DNA of 64,000 nucleotides from contig NZ_JABEQC010000001.1 in assembly GCF_013041605.1 (NCBI RefSeq), positions 620,001 through 684,000 on the forward strand, read 5' to 3'. The position numbers and the translations under genes are program-made. This document shows, in pieces, positions 52,614 to 61,440 of this stretch (positions are counted from its first letter, which is position 1; each line of letters opens with the position of its first letter). Source of the stretch: Vibrio plantisponsor. GTDB taxonomy: Bacteria; Pseudomonadota; Gammaproteobacteria; Enterobacterales; Vibrionaceae. The notes under the pieces were generated by a model. That model saw nothing but the letters and a program-made list of their open reading frames with translations. It was not told the DNA's origin and ran no database searches.

Positions 52614-52979
52614 ATGAAACAACATGAGAAAATCAATTACGTTGAATATGCAGCGAAAGATTTAGTCGCCACTAAGACTTTTTTCTCTATGGTTTTCGGT
52701 TGGGAGTTTATTGATTACGGGCCAGACTACGCTGCGTTTTCAGACCAAGGGATTGATGGTGGCTTTTACAAAGCAGATGCTTGTAGCCAAAGTGCTAATG
52801 GTGGTGCGCTGCTGATCTTCTACAGTGCCAACATTGAGGAGACATTAGAGAAAGTACTGCTCAATGGGGGAGATATCGTGCGTCCTATCTTTGAGTTTCC
52901 CGGAGGTTGCCGTTTTCACTTTACAGAACCTAGTGGCAATGAGTTTGCTGTTTGGTCTGAAGGTTTAGGCGAACAATAA
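52614..52979 (+). CDS. VOC-family (glyoxalase/bleomycin-resistance fold) protein
   Basis: The 121-residue protein has the VOC pattern INYVEYAAKDLVATKTFFSM, VFGWEFIDYGPDYAAF, and a C-terminal FHFTEPSGNEFAVW with a possible metal-ligand Glu. Its closest group is the glyoxalase-like proteins of unknown substrate. The ATG at 52614 follows GGAAGGGATAACA, so the in-frame GTG at 52518 is rejected. Confidence 0.88.
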   Translation: MKQHEKINYVEYAAKDLVATKTFFSMVFGWEFIDYGPDYAAFSDQGIDGGFYKADACSQSANGGALLIFYSANIEETLEKVLLNGGDIVRPIFEFPGGCRFHFTEPSGNEFAVWSEGLGEQ

Positions 52980-53218
52980 CGGCTAAACGCTGGCAGTGAA
53001 GTCATGTACAAATGATTGGTTTTACCACAGCAGGGACAAGCCACGGGGCAGGAAACTATCTCTTCGACGTCTTATGAATAACGGTAAATCAACAGGTTAA
53101 TTTATTTTCTTGTTGAATCTTTGTTGCATAACTATTACGTTCAGTAAACGATGATGTTCTCACTCCAAAGAGAGAGCATCTGTCTTGATTACAAGAAGTA
53201 AAAGGGTCAGGGATAGTT

Positions 53219-53689
53219 GTGGTAACGATTGAAAAATACAGCCCAATCAGGGAAGAAGAAGCCAGTCTGTTGAGTGTTCTAAGCGACCAAGCACAATTTA
53301 CGGTCAGCAATGTTCCCCAAGTGGTTAAAGACTTAAAAGAGTCTGAACATCCCCACCTTATTATTTTTGAAGGTAAAGCGGTCGGCTTCTTTTTGCTCGA
53401 TCTGAATTACTCTGAGAAATATCAGTTTGGACAGCACAAGGCGATAGGCGTAAGAGCGTTGCTGGTTGACCAGAAATATCAAGGTAAAGGTATTGCGACC
53501 CAAGCCATTAAAGCGTTACCAAGCTATGTGACAGAGCACTATCCCGACTATGAAGTCATGCAGTTAACGGTAAATTGCCGCAACAAGGCTGCTTATGCGT
53601 GTTATTTGAAATGTGGTTTTGTGGATAGTGGTGAGTTGTATACGGGCGGACCTGTAGGTCCACAAAACATCATGCAAAGAGAGTTGTAG
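53219..53689 (+). CDS. GNAT-family N-acetyltransferase
   Basis: The 156-residue protein has motif A DQKYQGKGIATQAIKALP, then LTVNCRNKAAYACYLKCGFV and a final GPQNIMQREL. It resembles aminoglycoside- or spermidine-type GNATs of unknown target. GTG 53219 is the assumed start; no strong ribosome-binding site is present, so the start is uncertain. A 4-nt gap leads into the DUF1289 gene, suggesting co-expression. Confidence 0.84.
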   Translation: MVTIEKYSPIREEEASLLSVLSDQAQFTVSNVPQVVKDLKESEHPHLIIFEGKAVGFFLLDLNYSEKYQFGQHKAIGVRALLVDQKYQGKGIATQAIKALPSYVTEHYPDYEVMQLTVNCRNKAAYACYLKCGFVDSGELYTGGPVGPQNIMQREL

Positions 53690-53692
53690 ATT

Positions 53693-53887
53693 TTGTCGAC
53701 TACCGATAGTAGCAATACCCCCGCATCACCTTGTATTCGTCAATGTTGTTTGGATGAACAAGATGTTTGTGTTGGGTGTTTTCGGACTATAGAAGAAATC
53801 ATTCATTGGAGTGCGTCTTCAGACGCAGAAAAAACTCAGATTATAGAGCGATGTAAACAGAGAAAAGAGCAGCGCAAACGTTGTTAA
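53693..53887 (+). CDS. DUF1289-family small cysteine-rich protein
   Basis: The 64-residue protein has the DUF1289 signature SPCIRQCCLDEQDVCVGCFR followed by TIEEIIHWSA, with cysteines that could bind zinc or an iron-sulfur cluster. The start is a TTG at 53693. It nearly abuts the preceding GNAT gene (3 nt) and ends 23 nt before the next. The function is unknown. Confidence 0.85.
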   Translation: MSTTDSSNTPASPCIRQCCLDEQDVCVGCFRTIEEIIHWSASSDAEKTQIIERCKQRKEQRKRC

Positions 53888-53910
53888 TTAAAGAGAGTGT
53901 TGGAGTAATT

Positions 53911-54402
53911 ATGACCGTTGAAATTCGAAGGGCTGAGCCATCAGATGCAAGAGCCATCAAACAAATTTATGAATGTAAAAATGCCTATTCGAGTACACTC
54001 CAACTCCCTCATCCATCGCTGACTTTGTGGGAAAAGCGTACGACGGATGTGCCAGACAATGTTTTTGTTTATGTTGCGTTAGTGGATGGAGAAATTGTTG
54101 GCAACTTGGGTTTTGAAGTTTGCACCAGCCCACGCAGGCGTCATGTGGCTTCTCTGGGTATGGGAGTGAAAGACGATGTTCAAGGCCGTGGCGTTGGTAG
54201 CGCTTTGCTTGCCACTGTGATTGATCTGGCAGACAACTGGCTGAATCTAAAACGGATCGAACTGACGGTATACAGTGACAATGTTCGGGCGATTAACCTG
54301 TATAAGAAATTTGGTTTTGCTGTTGAAGGTGAGTCGAAGGCGTATGCATTTCGCAATGGTGAATACGTCTCTGCCTATCATATGGCGCGAGTATTAGATT
54401 GA
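53911..54402 (+). CDS. aaaT: YhhY/AaaT-type L-amino acid N-acetyltransferase
   Basis: The 163-residue GNAT closely follows E. coli YhhY (AaaT): STLQLPHPSLTLWEKR, PRRRHVASLGMGVKDDVQGR, GVGSALLATVIDLADNWL, RIELTVYSDNVRAINLYKKF and AFRNGEYVSAYHMARVL. The E. coli enzyme acetylates L-amino acids such as phenylalanine and methionine. GGAGTAATT precedes ATG 53911, which I prefer over the frame start at 53881. Confidence 0.88.
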   Translation: MTVEIRRAEPSDARAIKQIYECKNAYSSTLQLPHPSLTLWEKRTTDVPDNVFVYVALVDGEIVGNLGFEVCTSPRRRHVASLGMGVKDDVQGRGVGSALLATVIDLADNWLNLKRIELTVYSDNVRAINLYKKFGFAVEGESKAYAFRNGEYVSAYHMARVLD

Positions 54403-54414
54403 TTGTGAGGATGT

Positions 54415-54852
54415 ATGATGATCACCCTACGAGAAATGGATATTTCTGATTATCAAGCCGTAATCGAGTTATGGGGACAAACCGATAATTTGTCACTCAG
54501 AGACGCAGATTCTGAGCAAAACATCGCGGCGTATTTAGAGCGAAATCCTGCACTCAGCTTTGTCGCTCTTGATGGCGACATCGTTGTTGGTGCAGTGTTA
54601 GTCGGTACCGATGGCCGCCGTGGATATTTACAACACCTAGCGGTTGACGATCGCTATCGTGGGCAGAGAATTGGACAGGGGTTGGTTGACCAATCCATTC
54701 GCGCATTGGCGGCGCTCGGTATCTCGAAAACCCATTTATTTGTCTTGAATGAAAATCACAGTGCCAAAGGTTTCTACGACAAACTGGGTTGGTATCCGCG
54801 CAATGAGATAACTATGTATTCGTTTAATAGTTCAGACAACTTAAACGTCTAG
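54415..54852 (+). CDS. GNAT-family acetyltransferase (YpeA-like)
   Basis: The 145-residue protein has ITLREMDISDYQAVIELWGQ, a motif A region HLAVDDRYRGQRIGQGLVDQ in which the usual central Gly of RGxGIG is Arg, and a C-terminal SAKGFYDKLGWYPRNEITMY. Overall it resembles E. coli YpeA. It starts 12 nt after the AaaT-type gene and is probably in the same transcript; a strong terminator follows. Confidence 0.86.
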   Translation: MMITLREMDISDYQAVIELWGQTDNLSLRDADSEQNIAAYLERNPALSFVALDGDIVVGAVLVGTDGRRGYLQHLAVDDRYRGQRIGQGLVDQSIRALAALGISKTHLFVLNENHSAKGFYDKLGWYPRNEITMYSFNSSDNLNV

Positions 54853-54874
54853 CCAATATCCGCTCGAGCTGAAA

Positions 54875-54903
54875 TAAAAACGGCGCTAGTAGCGCCGTTT
54901 TTA
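54875..54903. terminator. Bidirectional intrinsic terminator
   Basis: AAAACGGCGC/GCGCCGTTTTT with a TAGTA loop separates the GNAT run from the convergent DUF2058 gene. Confidence 0.88.
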
Positions 54904-54933
54904 ATGCTGTCGAACTTATTACAACTGCCGTGA

Positions 54934-55455
54934 TTACCACATCAAGTCATCAGGTACGACGAAATCTGCATACGGATCGTCTTCTGCTGGAATATCCGCT
55001 TCAAGTGCTTTTTGTTCGATGACAGTGTTGTCGTCACGCATGGCGATTTTATTTGCCACGCCACTTGGAATCACTGCGTAAGTCTCTTCATAACGAGCAA
55101 TCGCGACAATACCTTTGATCAGTTGATCGCGGATCAGTGATGTGACATACAGAGACTTCACAAGCGTTCCGTCAGTGAAGTTGTACTTGATATCGCCATC
55201 AGCAATATCAATTTTGTTCATTTCTACTAACTGCTTAATTTGAGCACGGATTTCTTTGCTTAGACGCTGCTCTTTCTGTTGCAGGCTCAGTTCCTTATCA
55301 CGTTCTAGCTGAGCGCGTTTGTTCTCTTCAACCGCAGCTTTAACCTCACGCGCCTGCACACGAGATTTCTTCGAACCTTTTTTTGCTTTTTTTAATTTTT
55401 TCTCATTAACCAAGCCAGCTTTTAGCATCTGTTCTTGGAGAGTTAGCTTTGCCAT
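54934..55455 (-). CDS. DUF2058-family protein (YaiL-like)
   Basis: The 173-residue protein starts MAKLTLQEQMLKAGLVNEKK, has a highly charged coiled-coil-like segment (about 20-75) and a C-terminal domain with DGDIKYNFTDGTLVKSLYV and YAVIPSGVANKI. It matches the nucleoid- or ribosome-associated DUF2058/YaiL family of unknown function. The internal ATG at 55455 is preferred to one at 55527 because the family begins with MAKLTLQEQ. Confidence 0.87.
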   Translation of the reverse strand: MAKLTLQEQMLKAGLVNEKKLKKAKKGSKKSRVQAREVKAAVEENKRAQLERDKELSLQQKEQRLSKEIRAQIKQLVEMNKIDIADGDIKYNFTDGTLVKSLYVTSLIRDQLIKGIVAIARYEETYAVIPSGVANKIAMRDDNTVIEQKALEADIPAEDDPYADFVVPDDLMW

Positions 55456-55685
55456 CGATATGTCCAGTTCCTCAAATTTGTGCCATTTTAGCGGCTCAGG
55501 CCAAGCAAATAAAGCATCGACTGACATTGTTAGCTTTTAGCGTCAACTGAGTGAATGGCGTCGCCTCCCAATACCGCATCTTATTGTTCGAGATGTGATA
55601 TTTATGCATTGCGAGTCCATGCACTGGGCGTTATATTCAAATTTTGGCTCGTACCATTTAATAAATTTCCACGTGGATCTGAGAT

Positions 55686-56186
55686 ATGGAATTAGAGTTA
55701 TTAGAAGAAAAACATTTCCAATCACTTTTTGAGTTTGAGAAAAGCAACCGTGACTGGTTTGAGCAATTTGTGCCTCCAAGACCATCAAGTTATGACAGCT
55801 TTGCCAGCTTTCGCGATATTACGAATAGCTTGATTGAACAGCATGAAGAAGGCACTGGGTTCTTTTATGTGGTGGTTGAAGATGGTGAGGTGATTGCCCG
55901 CGCAAACATGATCGATGTAACGGATGACGAATGCGAAATTGGTTATCGGGTTTGCCAAAATTGGAGTGGTAAAGGCGTAGCCAGCTTTGCAGTGAAACAA
56001 CTGATTGAGATTGCCCGTGATGAGTTGGATCTCCGCTTGCTGACAGCAAAAGCCGCTACCAATAATCCCGCTTCGATGCGTGTACTTGAAAAAGCGGAGT
56101 TTGTTCGAGTAGGACAAGAGAAAAATGCGTTTGTGCTTAATGGTAAAACGTTGTCTCTTGCCTGTTATGAGAAAACCCTAAACTAA
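55686..56186 (+). CDS. RimJ/RimL-type GNAT acetyltransferase
   Basis: The 166-residue protein has MELELLEEKHFQSLFEFEKS, the motif A YRVCQNWSGKGVASFAVKQL and TNNPASMRVLEKAEFVRVGQ, as in GNATs that acetylate protein or amino-acid amines. The target is unknown. It is the seventh GNAT within about 9 kb. Confidence 0.87.
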   Translation: MELELLEEKHFQSLFEFEKSNRDWFEQFVPPRPSSYDSFASFRDITNSLIEQHEEGTGFFYVVVEDGEVIARANMIDVTDDECEIGYRVCQNWSGKGVASFAVKQLIEIARDELDLRLLTAKAATNNPASMRVLEKAEFVRVGQEKNAFVLNGKTLSLACYEKTLN

Positions 56187-56224
56187 CCAGTTCCATTTTT
56201 TTCAACACGGTGGCTGTATATGGA

Positions 56225-56926
56225 TTATTCAGCCACTTGATCTTGAGAGTATTCCAACTTCACTTCCGAATAAGCATCGATGATGTGCTGCACATCTGCT
56301 GAGTTACCGCTTTGCATGCGGCGATAGTGGTTTAATGTAGCTCGAAGGTATTTGCCTGCTGATGCGGCTTGTTGTTCACTGTTGCAATGCCAAATACGGC
56401 TGCCTGTTATCGTGACGGGTATTCTTTCTGCCGCTTTGGTTGAGACGTATATGATTTCGTAGAAACGGCTATTTTCTTCAAGCAACACTTCATCTATCAG
56501 TCCGAAATCGAGCTCAATCAGTTTTTGCCGTAAGGCGAACTGGTGATGGACAGGGCACAGCAAGAAGTCGATTGTTAGATTTGAATACTGACGGCGTATT
56601 TCACTGATGAAGTGCATCATTAAATCACCACCCACACCGGCAATAATTATCAGATGTTTACCTGAGTATTCTTCTAGAGGCAATTTGGCGACATCTAAGC
56701 AGTGGGTATGCCATTTAGATGATGAATGGGCGTAAAAGCGCTGCAGTTTACTTTCTACCTCTGACATTAGGCTTGGGACAATATCCACAAAATGAATATT
56801 GGCTGCCGCCTGTCTGTTTAGTAAGGAAGCGCCAAGAAAACCGTGGTCACAACAGCAATCCCAAATATGGTCGTAAGATGCCATGATCATCTGGTCAATT
56901 TGTTTGAGTCGTTTGCTGAGTTTCAA
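56225..56926 (-). CDS. trmK: TrmK-like tRNA (adenine(22)-N1)-methyltransferase
   Basis: The 233-residue SAM-dependent methyltransferase fits TrmK: MKLSKRLKQIDQMI, the SAM site IWDCCCDHGFLGASLL (in place of the common DVGTDHG), NIHFVDIVPSLM, HLIIIAGVGGDLMMHFISEI and FLLCPVHHQFALRQKL. The enzyme methylates A22 of tRNAs carrying A at this position. The SAM loop CCCDHG is a Vibrio/Shewanella-type variant, so activity is probable but not certain. Confidence 0.82.
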   Translation of the reverse strand: MKLSKRLKQIDQMIMASYDHIWDCCCDHGFLGASLLNRQAAANIHFVDIVPSLMSEVESKLQRFYAHSSSKWHTHCLDVAKLPLEEYSGKHLIIIAGVGGDLMMHFISEIRRQYSNLTIDFLLCPVHHQFALRQKLIELDFGLIDEVLLEENSRFYEIIYVSTKAAERIPVTITGSRIWHCNSEQQAASAGKYLRATLNHYRRMQSGNSADVQHIIDAYSEVKLEYSQDQVAE

Positions 56927-57080
56927 TCAATGTACCTAAAACCTGTTTCAACGGGCGCATTCTAGAGGTTTTTCATCAGTTAGAAAACCGATAACAAGGT
57001 ATTGAGTACAGGGTAGGTATGTGAAAATAGGACGAAGCTAATTCGGGGCATCTGTTGGCCCCGAAATCAATCTTTGAAGG

Positions 57081-57755
57081 TTATTCGAGTTCGACTGGTG
57101 GACGGAAGACCATCTCATGCATCACCACATCTTCTGGAAGTTCTAAGATCTGGTTGATGGTGTAGGCCACACTCTTCGCACTCATATATTGAGGGCGTTC
57201 CACTTCGCGGAAGTTAGTGTCCGTACCGCCTGGAAATAACGTTGTTACTTTAATGCCATGTGGCTGCGCTTCTTTCATTAAAATCGAACTGAAACCCGCA
57301 AAGCCTTGTTTCATCGCAGTGTAGACGCTCATGGTTTCGTTGGCGCGTTTTGCCACTGTGCTGACGACATTAATAATGAATCCCTTCTTCAACGGTTTCA
57401 TTACGGTCAACGCTTCTCGGCTCAACAGAGCAGGAGCACGCAGATTCACAGCATACTGGTGATCAAACTCTTCCAGAGTGAACTCTTCAATGGCACATTT
57501 TCTCGAGTTCATCCCTGCGTTGTTGATAAGCACGTCCAGTTTGCCTAACTGATGATAGGCTTTGTTAAACATCTCAACTGTTTGTGTTGCACAACTTAAG
57601 TCCGCTTCAATAGTGAAGCATTGAGTTTCCGTTTGTAACTCGGCGAGTTTGTCGGTGTTTCTGCCAGTCGCAACAATCTTATGGCCTTTCGAAGCCAGCA
57701 GTTTTGTGAGTTCATAGCCGATGCCGCTCGTCGCTCCGGTGATTAGGATATTCAT
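57081..57755 (-). CDS. SDR-family oxidoreductase
   Basis: The 224-residue classical SDR has TGATSGIGYELTKLLASKGH, NNAGMNSRKC, IINVVSTVAK (catalytic Ser) and the Tyr-x-x-x-Lys in YTAMKQGF. It uses NAD(P)H on an unknown carbonyl substrate. No functionally linked neighbour is seen. Confidence 0.9.
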   Translation of the reverse strand: MNILITGATSGIGYELTKLLASKGHKIVATGRNTDKLAELQTETQCFTIEADLSCATQTVEMFNKAYHQLGKLDVLINNAGMNSRKCAIEEFTLEEFDHQYAVNLRAPALLSREALTVMKPLKKGFIINVVSTVAKRANETMSVYTAMKQGFAGFSSILMKEAQPHGIKVTTLFPGGTDTNFREVERPQYMSAKSVAYTINQILELPEDVVMHEMVFRPPVELE

Positions 57756-57993
57756 AGCTATTCGCTTTTATAGACAAGGTGGGTGATGTATAGATAGTGT
57801 CAGCATCCGGCTTCTTCGTAAAGAGAGATACGTACCGTAACAAAGTGATTGTGGTGTGAAATTAAGGGTACTGCGCGAAAATGTATATGGTTGAAGTCCT
57901 GTTTAGTAAGGAATACGATGGTTGAGCTCTCAACTCAATGATTTGACGAATGATTAACTCATATTTAAGCCGTAACAATAAAAGGAGCACACA

Positions 57994-58689
57994 ATGAAAA
58001 CCATAGGAATGTTGGGTGGAATGTCGTGGGAATCGACAGTGAGCTACTACAAAGCGATTAATGAAGGTGTAAAGCAGGCGCTGGGTGGATTGCACTCTGC
58101 GAAGATAGCGCTTTACAGTGTTAATTTCGAAGAAATTGAGAAATTACAACGAGTTGGCGATTGGGATCAAGCGGGTGCTATTTTAGGTAATGCGGCCAAA
58201 TCCATACAGGCAGGCGGCGCAGATTTTTTACTCATTTGTACTAACACCATGCACAAAGTGCTTCCGCAAATAGAAGAGCAAATCGACATTCCTGTTCTTC
58301 ATATTGCTGACGCGACGGCGAACAAGCTTATCGAAGATGGTATTTCAAAAGTAGGCTTGCTTGGTACAGCCTTTACTATGGAACAGGATTTCTACAAACG
58401 TAGGATCAGCGAAAAATTTGGTATTGAAGTTATCGTACCTGAACATGAAGAACGTGAAGTCGTACACCGAGTAATTTATGATGAGTTGTGTCAGGGACAG
58501 ATCCTTTCCGAATCCAGAGAGCAATACATCAACATCATTGACAATTTACGTCGTGCAGGAGCCGAAGCGGTAATTCTGGGTTGCACAGAAATTGCTCTGT
58601 TAGTTGAACAACAACACACACAAGTAAAGCTGTACGACACGACAAAAATTCACGCTGAAGAAGCCGTGAAGCTCGCTCTTTCCAACTAA
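57994..58689 (+). CDS. Aspartate/glutamate racemase family protein
   Basis: The 231-residue protein has MKTIGMLGGMSWESTVSYYK, the first catalytic Cys in LLICTNTMHKV (near 85), and the second in VILGCTEIALL (near 197), the two-cysteine mechanism of this family. It could interconvert L- and D-aspartate or another amino acid, supplying D-amino acids. AAAGGAGCACACA precedes the ATG. Confidence 0.9.
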   Translation: MKTIGMLGGMSWESTVSYYKAINEGVKQALGGLHSAKIALYSVNFEEIEKLQRVGDWDQAGAILGNAAKSIQAGGADFLLICTNTMHKVLPQIEEQIDIPVLHIADATANKLIEDGISKVGLLGTAFTMEQDFYKRRISEKFGIEVIVPEHEEREVVHRVIYDELCQGQILSESREQYINIIDNLRRAGAEAVILGCTEIALLVEQQHTQVKLYDTTKIHAEEAVKLALSN

Positions 58690-58763
58690 ATTATTCCCAT
58701 CCAAGTCGCCGGCGTTACGTCATCTTGGAGTTGTTTGGGACAAGAGGATGTAAATACAAAACT

Positions 58764-59807
58764 ATGTTTGAAGGTTCTTCTAGGTATAGTTTGCCTAACA
58801 TTATCGTCATTGCATTGATGTCGGCGTCGATTGGGCTGTTGTCTTCTATACCTCTCGCTGAGCTTTTTATCTCAGCAGCGGCAATTATTATTTTAAGAAA
58901 GCGCTTTGATGTGCAAATCGTCATTCCAAATTCACTTTTGATGTTTATCCAAGTGATATTAGGTATCAGTGTTGGCGCGACGATCTCCTTAGGCGAACTT
59001 TCCCATACCTTGAATCCAGCGGTGATTCTAGGTTTAGTGATCTGCTTGATATTACAAACAAGCTGTAGCTATTGGTGGCTTCACCATAAAGAAAAATGGA
59101 ACCCGTTTGAATCCTTACTGGGTGCTGTTCCCGGTGCCATGGCCGCCATTTTGGTCATTAGCGAGTCGGGAAACAAGCCGTCACCAAGAGTGGTGTACTC
59201 TCACTCGGTTCGTTTGATCATATTGATTGTTTTAGCGGGCTTTATTTCAAACACTACGGTTAATGTAGCGATTGAACATACCATGATTGGCTGGCAACAG
59301 TGGGCGTTGCTTATGGGCGTCATTGCCGTCAGTATGATTTGCGGTAAGCTTTCGCTACGATTCGGTATACCAGCACCGTATATGATTGCATCGCTAGTGA
59401 TTGCTGCTTTTTGTAACAGCTATGTCACGACGATAGATTTATCTGTGCCGTCGTTCATCGTCATCTTTGCCACGGGATTGCTCGGCTCATTGATTGGCGC
59501 TCGTTTAGCTGAAACCACTTTACGTGAGGCGATGTCCTATTCAAAGGCGGGTGTGTTTGTCACCATCATTGGTCTGCTTGTTGCAGCAGTGACGTCTTAT
59601 ATTGCATCGCATCTGTTAGGCTTAAGCTGGGTAGTTGTGCTGTTGGCTTGGGTGCCGGGCAGTGTGGAAGCCATGACGGCGGTTGCCCTGCTGCTTGGGT
59701 TGGAACCTGCGTTCGTCATGGTAAATCATGCGATTCGATTGTTACTTCTTTATACCTTGCCTGTTGTGTTGAAAAACCGATTGGAGCAGCTAAGAGAACA
59801 GCAGTAG
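58764..59807 (+). CDS. AbrB-family (PF05145-type) membrane protein
   Basis: The 347-residue protein has about ten membrane segments and internal duplication of GAxxPxAMAAIL-like motifs: LLGAVPGAMAAILVISESGN in the first half and LAWVPGSVEAMTAVALLLG in the second, typical of the E. coli AbrB family once labelled ammonia monooxygenase. The function is unknown; regulation or transport has been proposed. The ATG at 58764 is chosen; a TTG at 58725 would add 13 residues. Confidence 0.82.
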   Translation: MFEGSSRYSLPNIIVIALMSASIGLLSSIPLAELFISAAAIIILRKRFDVQIVIPNSLLMFIQVILGISVGATISLGELSHTLNPAVILGLVICLILQTSCSYWWLHHKEKWNPFESLLGAVPGAMAAILVISESGNKPSPRVVYSHSVRLIILIVLAGFISNTTVNVAIEHTMIGWQQWALLMGVIAVSMICGKLSLRFGIPAPYMIASLVIAAFCNSYVTTIDLSVPSFIVIFATGLLGSLIGARLAETTLREAMSYSKAGVFVTIIGLLVAAVTSYIASHLLGLSWVVVLLAWVPGSVEAMTAVALLLGLEPAFVMVNHAIRLLLLYTLPVVLKNRLEQLREQQ

Positions 59808-59849
59808 TGCTTTGAACACTATTGTGGGACTTAAAGAGTTCGGATGTAA

Positions 59850-59880
59850 AAAAGCCCGCTATTACTAGCGGGCTTTTGCT
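59850..59880. terminator. Bidirectional intrinsic terminator
   Basis: AAAAGCCCGCT (59850-59860)/AGCGGGCTTTT (59867-59877) between convergent genes. Confidence 0.88.
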
Positions 59881-59894
59881 TGTATAGCGCTAAA

Positions 59895-60332
59895 TTATTT
59901 AGCGAATACGTCTTTAAAATCACGCTTCAGGATTGGGTCACGGCGAGCTTTCTTAAGCTGTTTCGCCATATCTTTCACACAATCGTAAAGAACTTTGTCA
60001 AGCAACTGAGCGCGGTACTGTTCTTTGTCTTCTTCTGTCATATCTTTTGGTAGTTGAATGCTTGGAAATTCTTCCATCACATTGATACCAGCAAACGCTT
60101 GGCTAACAGAAATAAGTGCATGAAACTGCTCAAAATTGTCCAAAATGTTTTGCGCACTCGCTGGAAGTTCATCCCAAGCTTCACGAACTGCTTCTTCAGA
60201 AACTTCGTGAATAGATGTCACCATTTGGTACATCTCTTCAGGTACTTGGTCGAATTCGATTACTTGGCGTAACTCTGGAGAGATGGCTTCTAAGTCCACT
60301 GTCGTTACTTCGTTTTGAGTTGTCTCAGACAT
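59895..60332 (-). CDS. DUF3069-family protein
   Basis: The 145-residue acidic, helical protein has VEFDQ-like IEFDQVPEEMYQMVTSIHEV, EEAVREAWDELPASAQNILD and the basic end ARRDPILKRDFKDVF. It matches DUF3069, seen in Vibrio and relatives. The function is unknown. It is monocistronic. Confidence 0.8.
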   Translation of the reverse strand: MSETTQNEVTTVDLEAISPELRQVIEFDQVPEEMYQMVTSIHEVSEEAVREAWDELPASAQNILDNFEQFHALISVSQAFAGINVMEEFPSIQLPKDMTEEDKEQYRAQLLDKVLYDCVKDMAKQLKKARRDPILKRDFKDVFAK

Positions 60333-60472
60333 GAAAAAATTCTCGGTAAGAAAAACTGTAATGCTAGAAATTTTAGGTGAAATGTCAACATAAGCTTTTC
60401 ATTATTAAGCGGTGAAAGGCTATGAAAGTTATGCTATACGTAACTATATGATTGTAATAGAACGAGAATAGC

Positions 60473-61435
60473 ATGGTAGCTTCCGGTTCCTCGATGCGAA
60501 TTTTGTTGGTTGATGATGTGCAACTAGACAGAATGCAGTTGGCGATTCGCCTAAAACAACTTGGTCATAACGTCGAAAGTGTTTCCAGCGGACGCGAAGC
60601 CTTATCGCTTTACCCTCAGTTTGATCCTGAATTGGTACTGATGGACATCTCAATGCCGGAAATGGATGGTTTTCAACTTTCACGGGAAATTCGCTCAAAT
60701 TACCCTAATGACTGGATTCCAATTATATTTCTTAGTGGACATGATGAACCCGCTATCATTGCTCAAGCGATAGAAGCTGGTGGGGATGATTACCTGACTA
60801 AGCCAGTGAATAAGCTGGTTCTTAACTCTAAACTTCTGGCTATGCAGCGCATTGCCAACATGAGAAGGGAACTGAAACGCACCAGTGCGAAGTTAGAAGA
60901 ACTCAACCGAGTACTGCAACATCAAGCCAATGAAGATGGTTTGACTCAGGTATTTAACCGCCGCTTTATGGATGAAAAACTCAAAGAGATGATCTCTTGG
61001 CATGGCCGCCATGTTGGTTCTTTTACGGTAATTCTGTTTGATGTCGACCAGTTTAAGCCGTTTAACGACAATTATGGTCATATAGAAGGGGATCGCTGCC
61101 TGTACACCATTGCGCAAGTTGCCAATAAATTGTTTTGCCGCAGTGGTGAGTATGTTGGTCGTTATGGTGGTGAGGAGTTTGTGGTTATGCTTTCCCACAA
61201 TGACGAGTGTGAAACTGCAGCTGAACGAATTCAAAATGCGATTAATGGCCTGCGTTACCCACATGCGTTCAGTACCGTCTCCAATTTTGTGACAGTTTCT
61301 CAAGGGGTAGTCTCTGTGAATCCAACGGGCAGAGAAACTTTGTCAGATATCTATGAAGCGGTAGACAAAGCCTTGTATCAAGCCAAAACACAAGGCCGAA
61401 ACCGTTATGTGGTCAAGCAAGTAATTAACGATTAA
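60473..61435 (+). CDS. Response regulator with GGDEF output (diguanylate cyclase)
   Basis: The 320-residue protein has an N-terminal receiver domain with the acidic pair Asp14/Asp15, phospho-acceptor Asp58 (LVLMDISMPEMDG) and Lys in YLTKPVN, then a linker coil and a GGDEF domain with active GGEEF at 232-236. The I-site position has R-S-G-E (223-226) instead of R-x-x-D, so product inhibition may be weak. It belongs to the WspR/PleD-like class; the cognate kinase is not adjacent. It makes cyclic di-GMP on phosphorylation. Confidence 0.92.
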   Translation: MVASGSSMRILLVDDVQLDRMQLAIRLKQLGHNVESVSSGREALSLYPQFDPELVLMDISMPEMDGFQLSREIRSNYPNDWIPIIFLSGHDEPAIIAQAIEAGGDDYLTKPVNKLVLNSKLLAMQRIANMRRELKRTSAKLEELNRVLQHQANEDGLTQVFNRRFMDEKLKEMISWHGRHVGSFTVILFDVDQFKPFNDNYGHIEGDRCLYTIAQVANKLFCRSGEYVGRYGGEEFVVMLSHNDECETAAERIQNAINGLRYPHAFSTVSNFVTVSQGVVSVNPTGRETLSDIYEAVDKALYQAKTQGRNRYVVKQVIND

Positions 61436-61440
61436 TGCCC

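Noticed and set aside
47098..56200. Superintegron with attC (VCR) sites
   Set aside because: Gene content and position suggest one, but intergenic regions lack recognisable paired R and L core sites and there is no integrase gene, so I do not annotate an integron.
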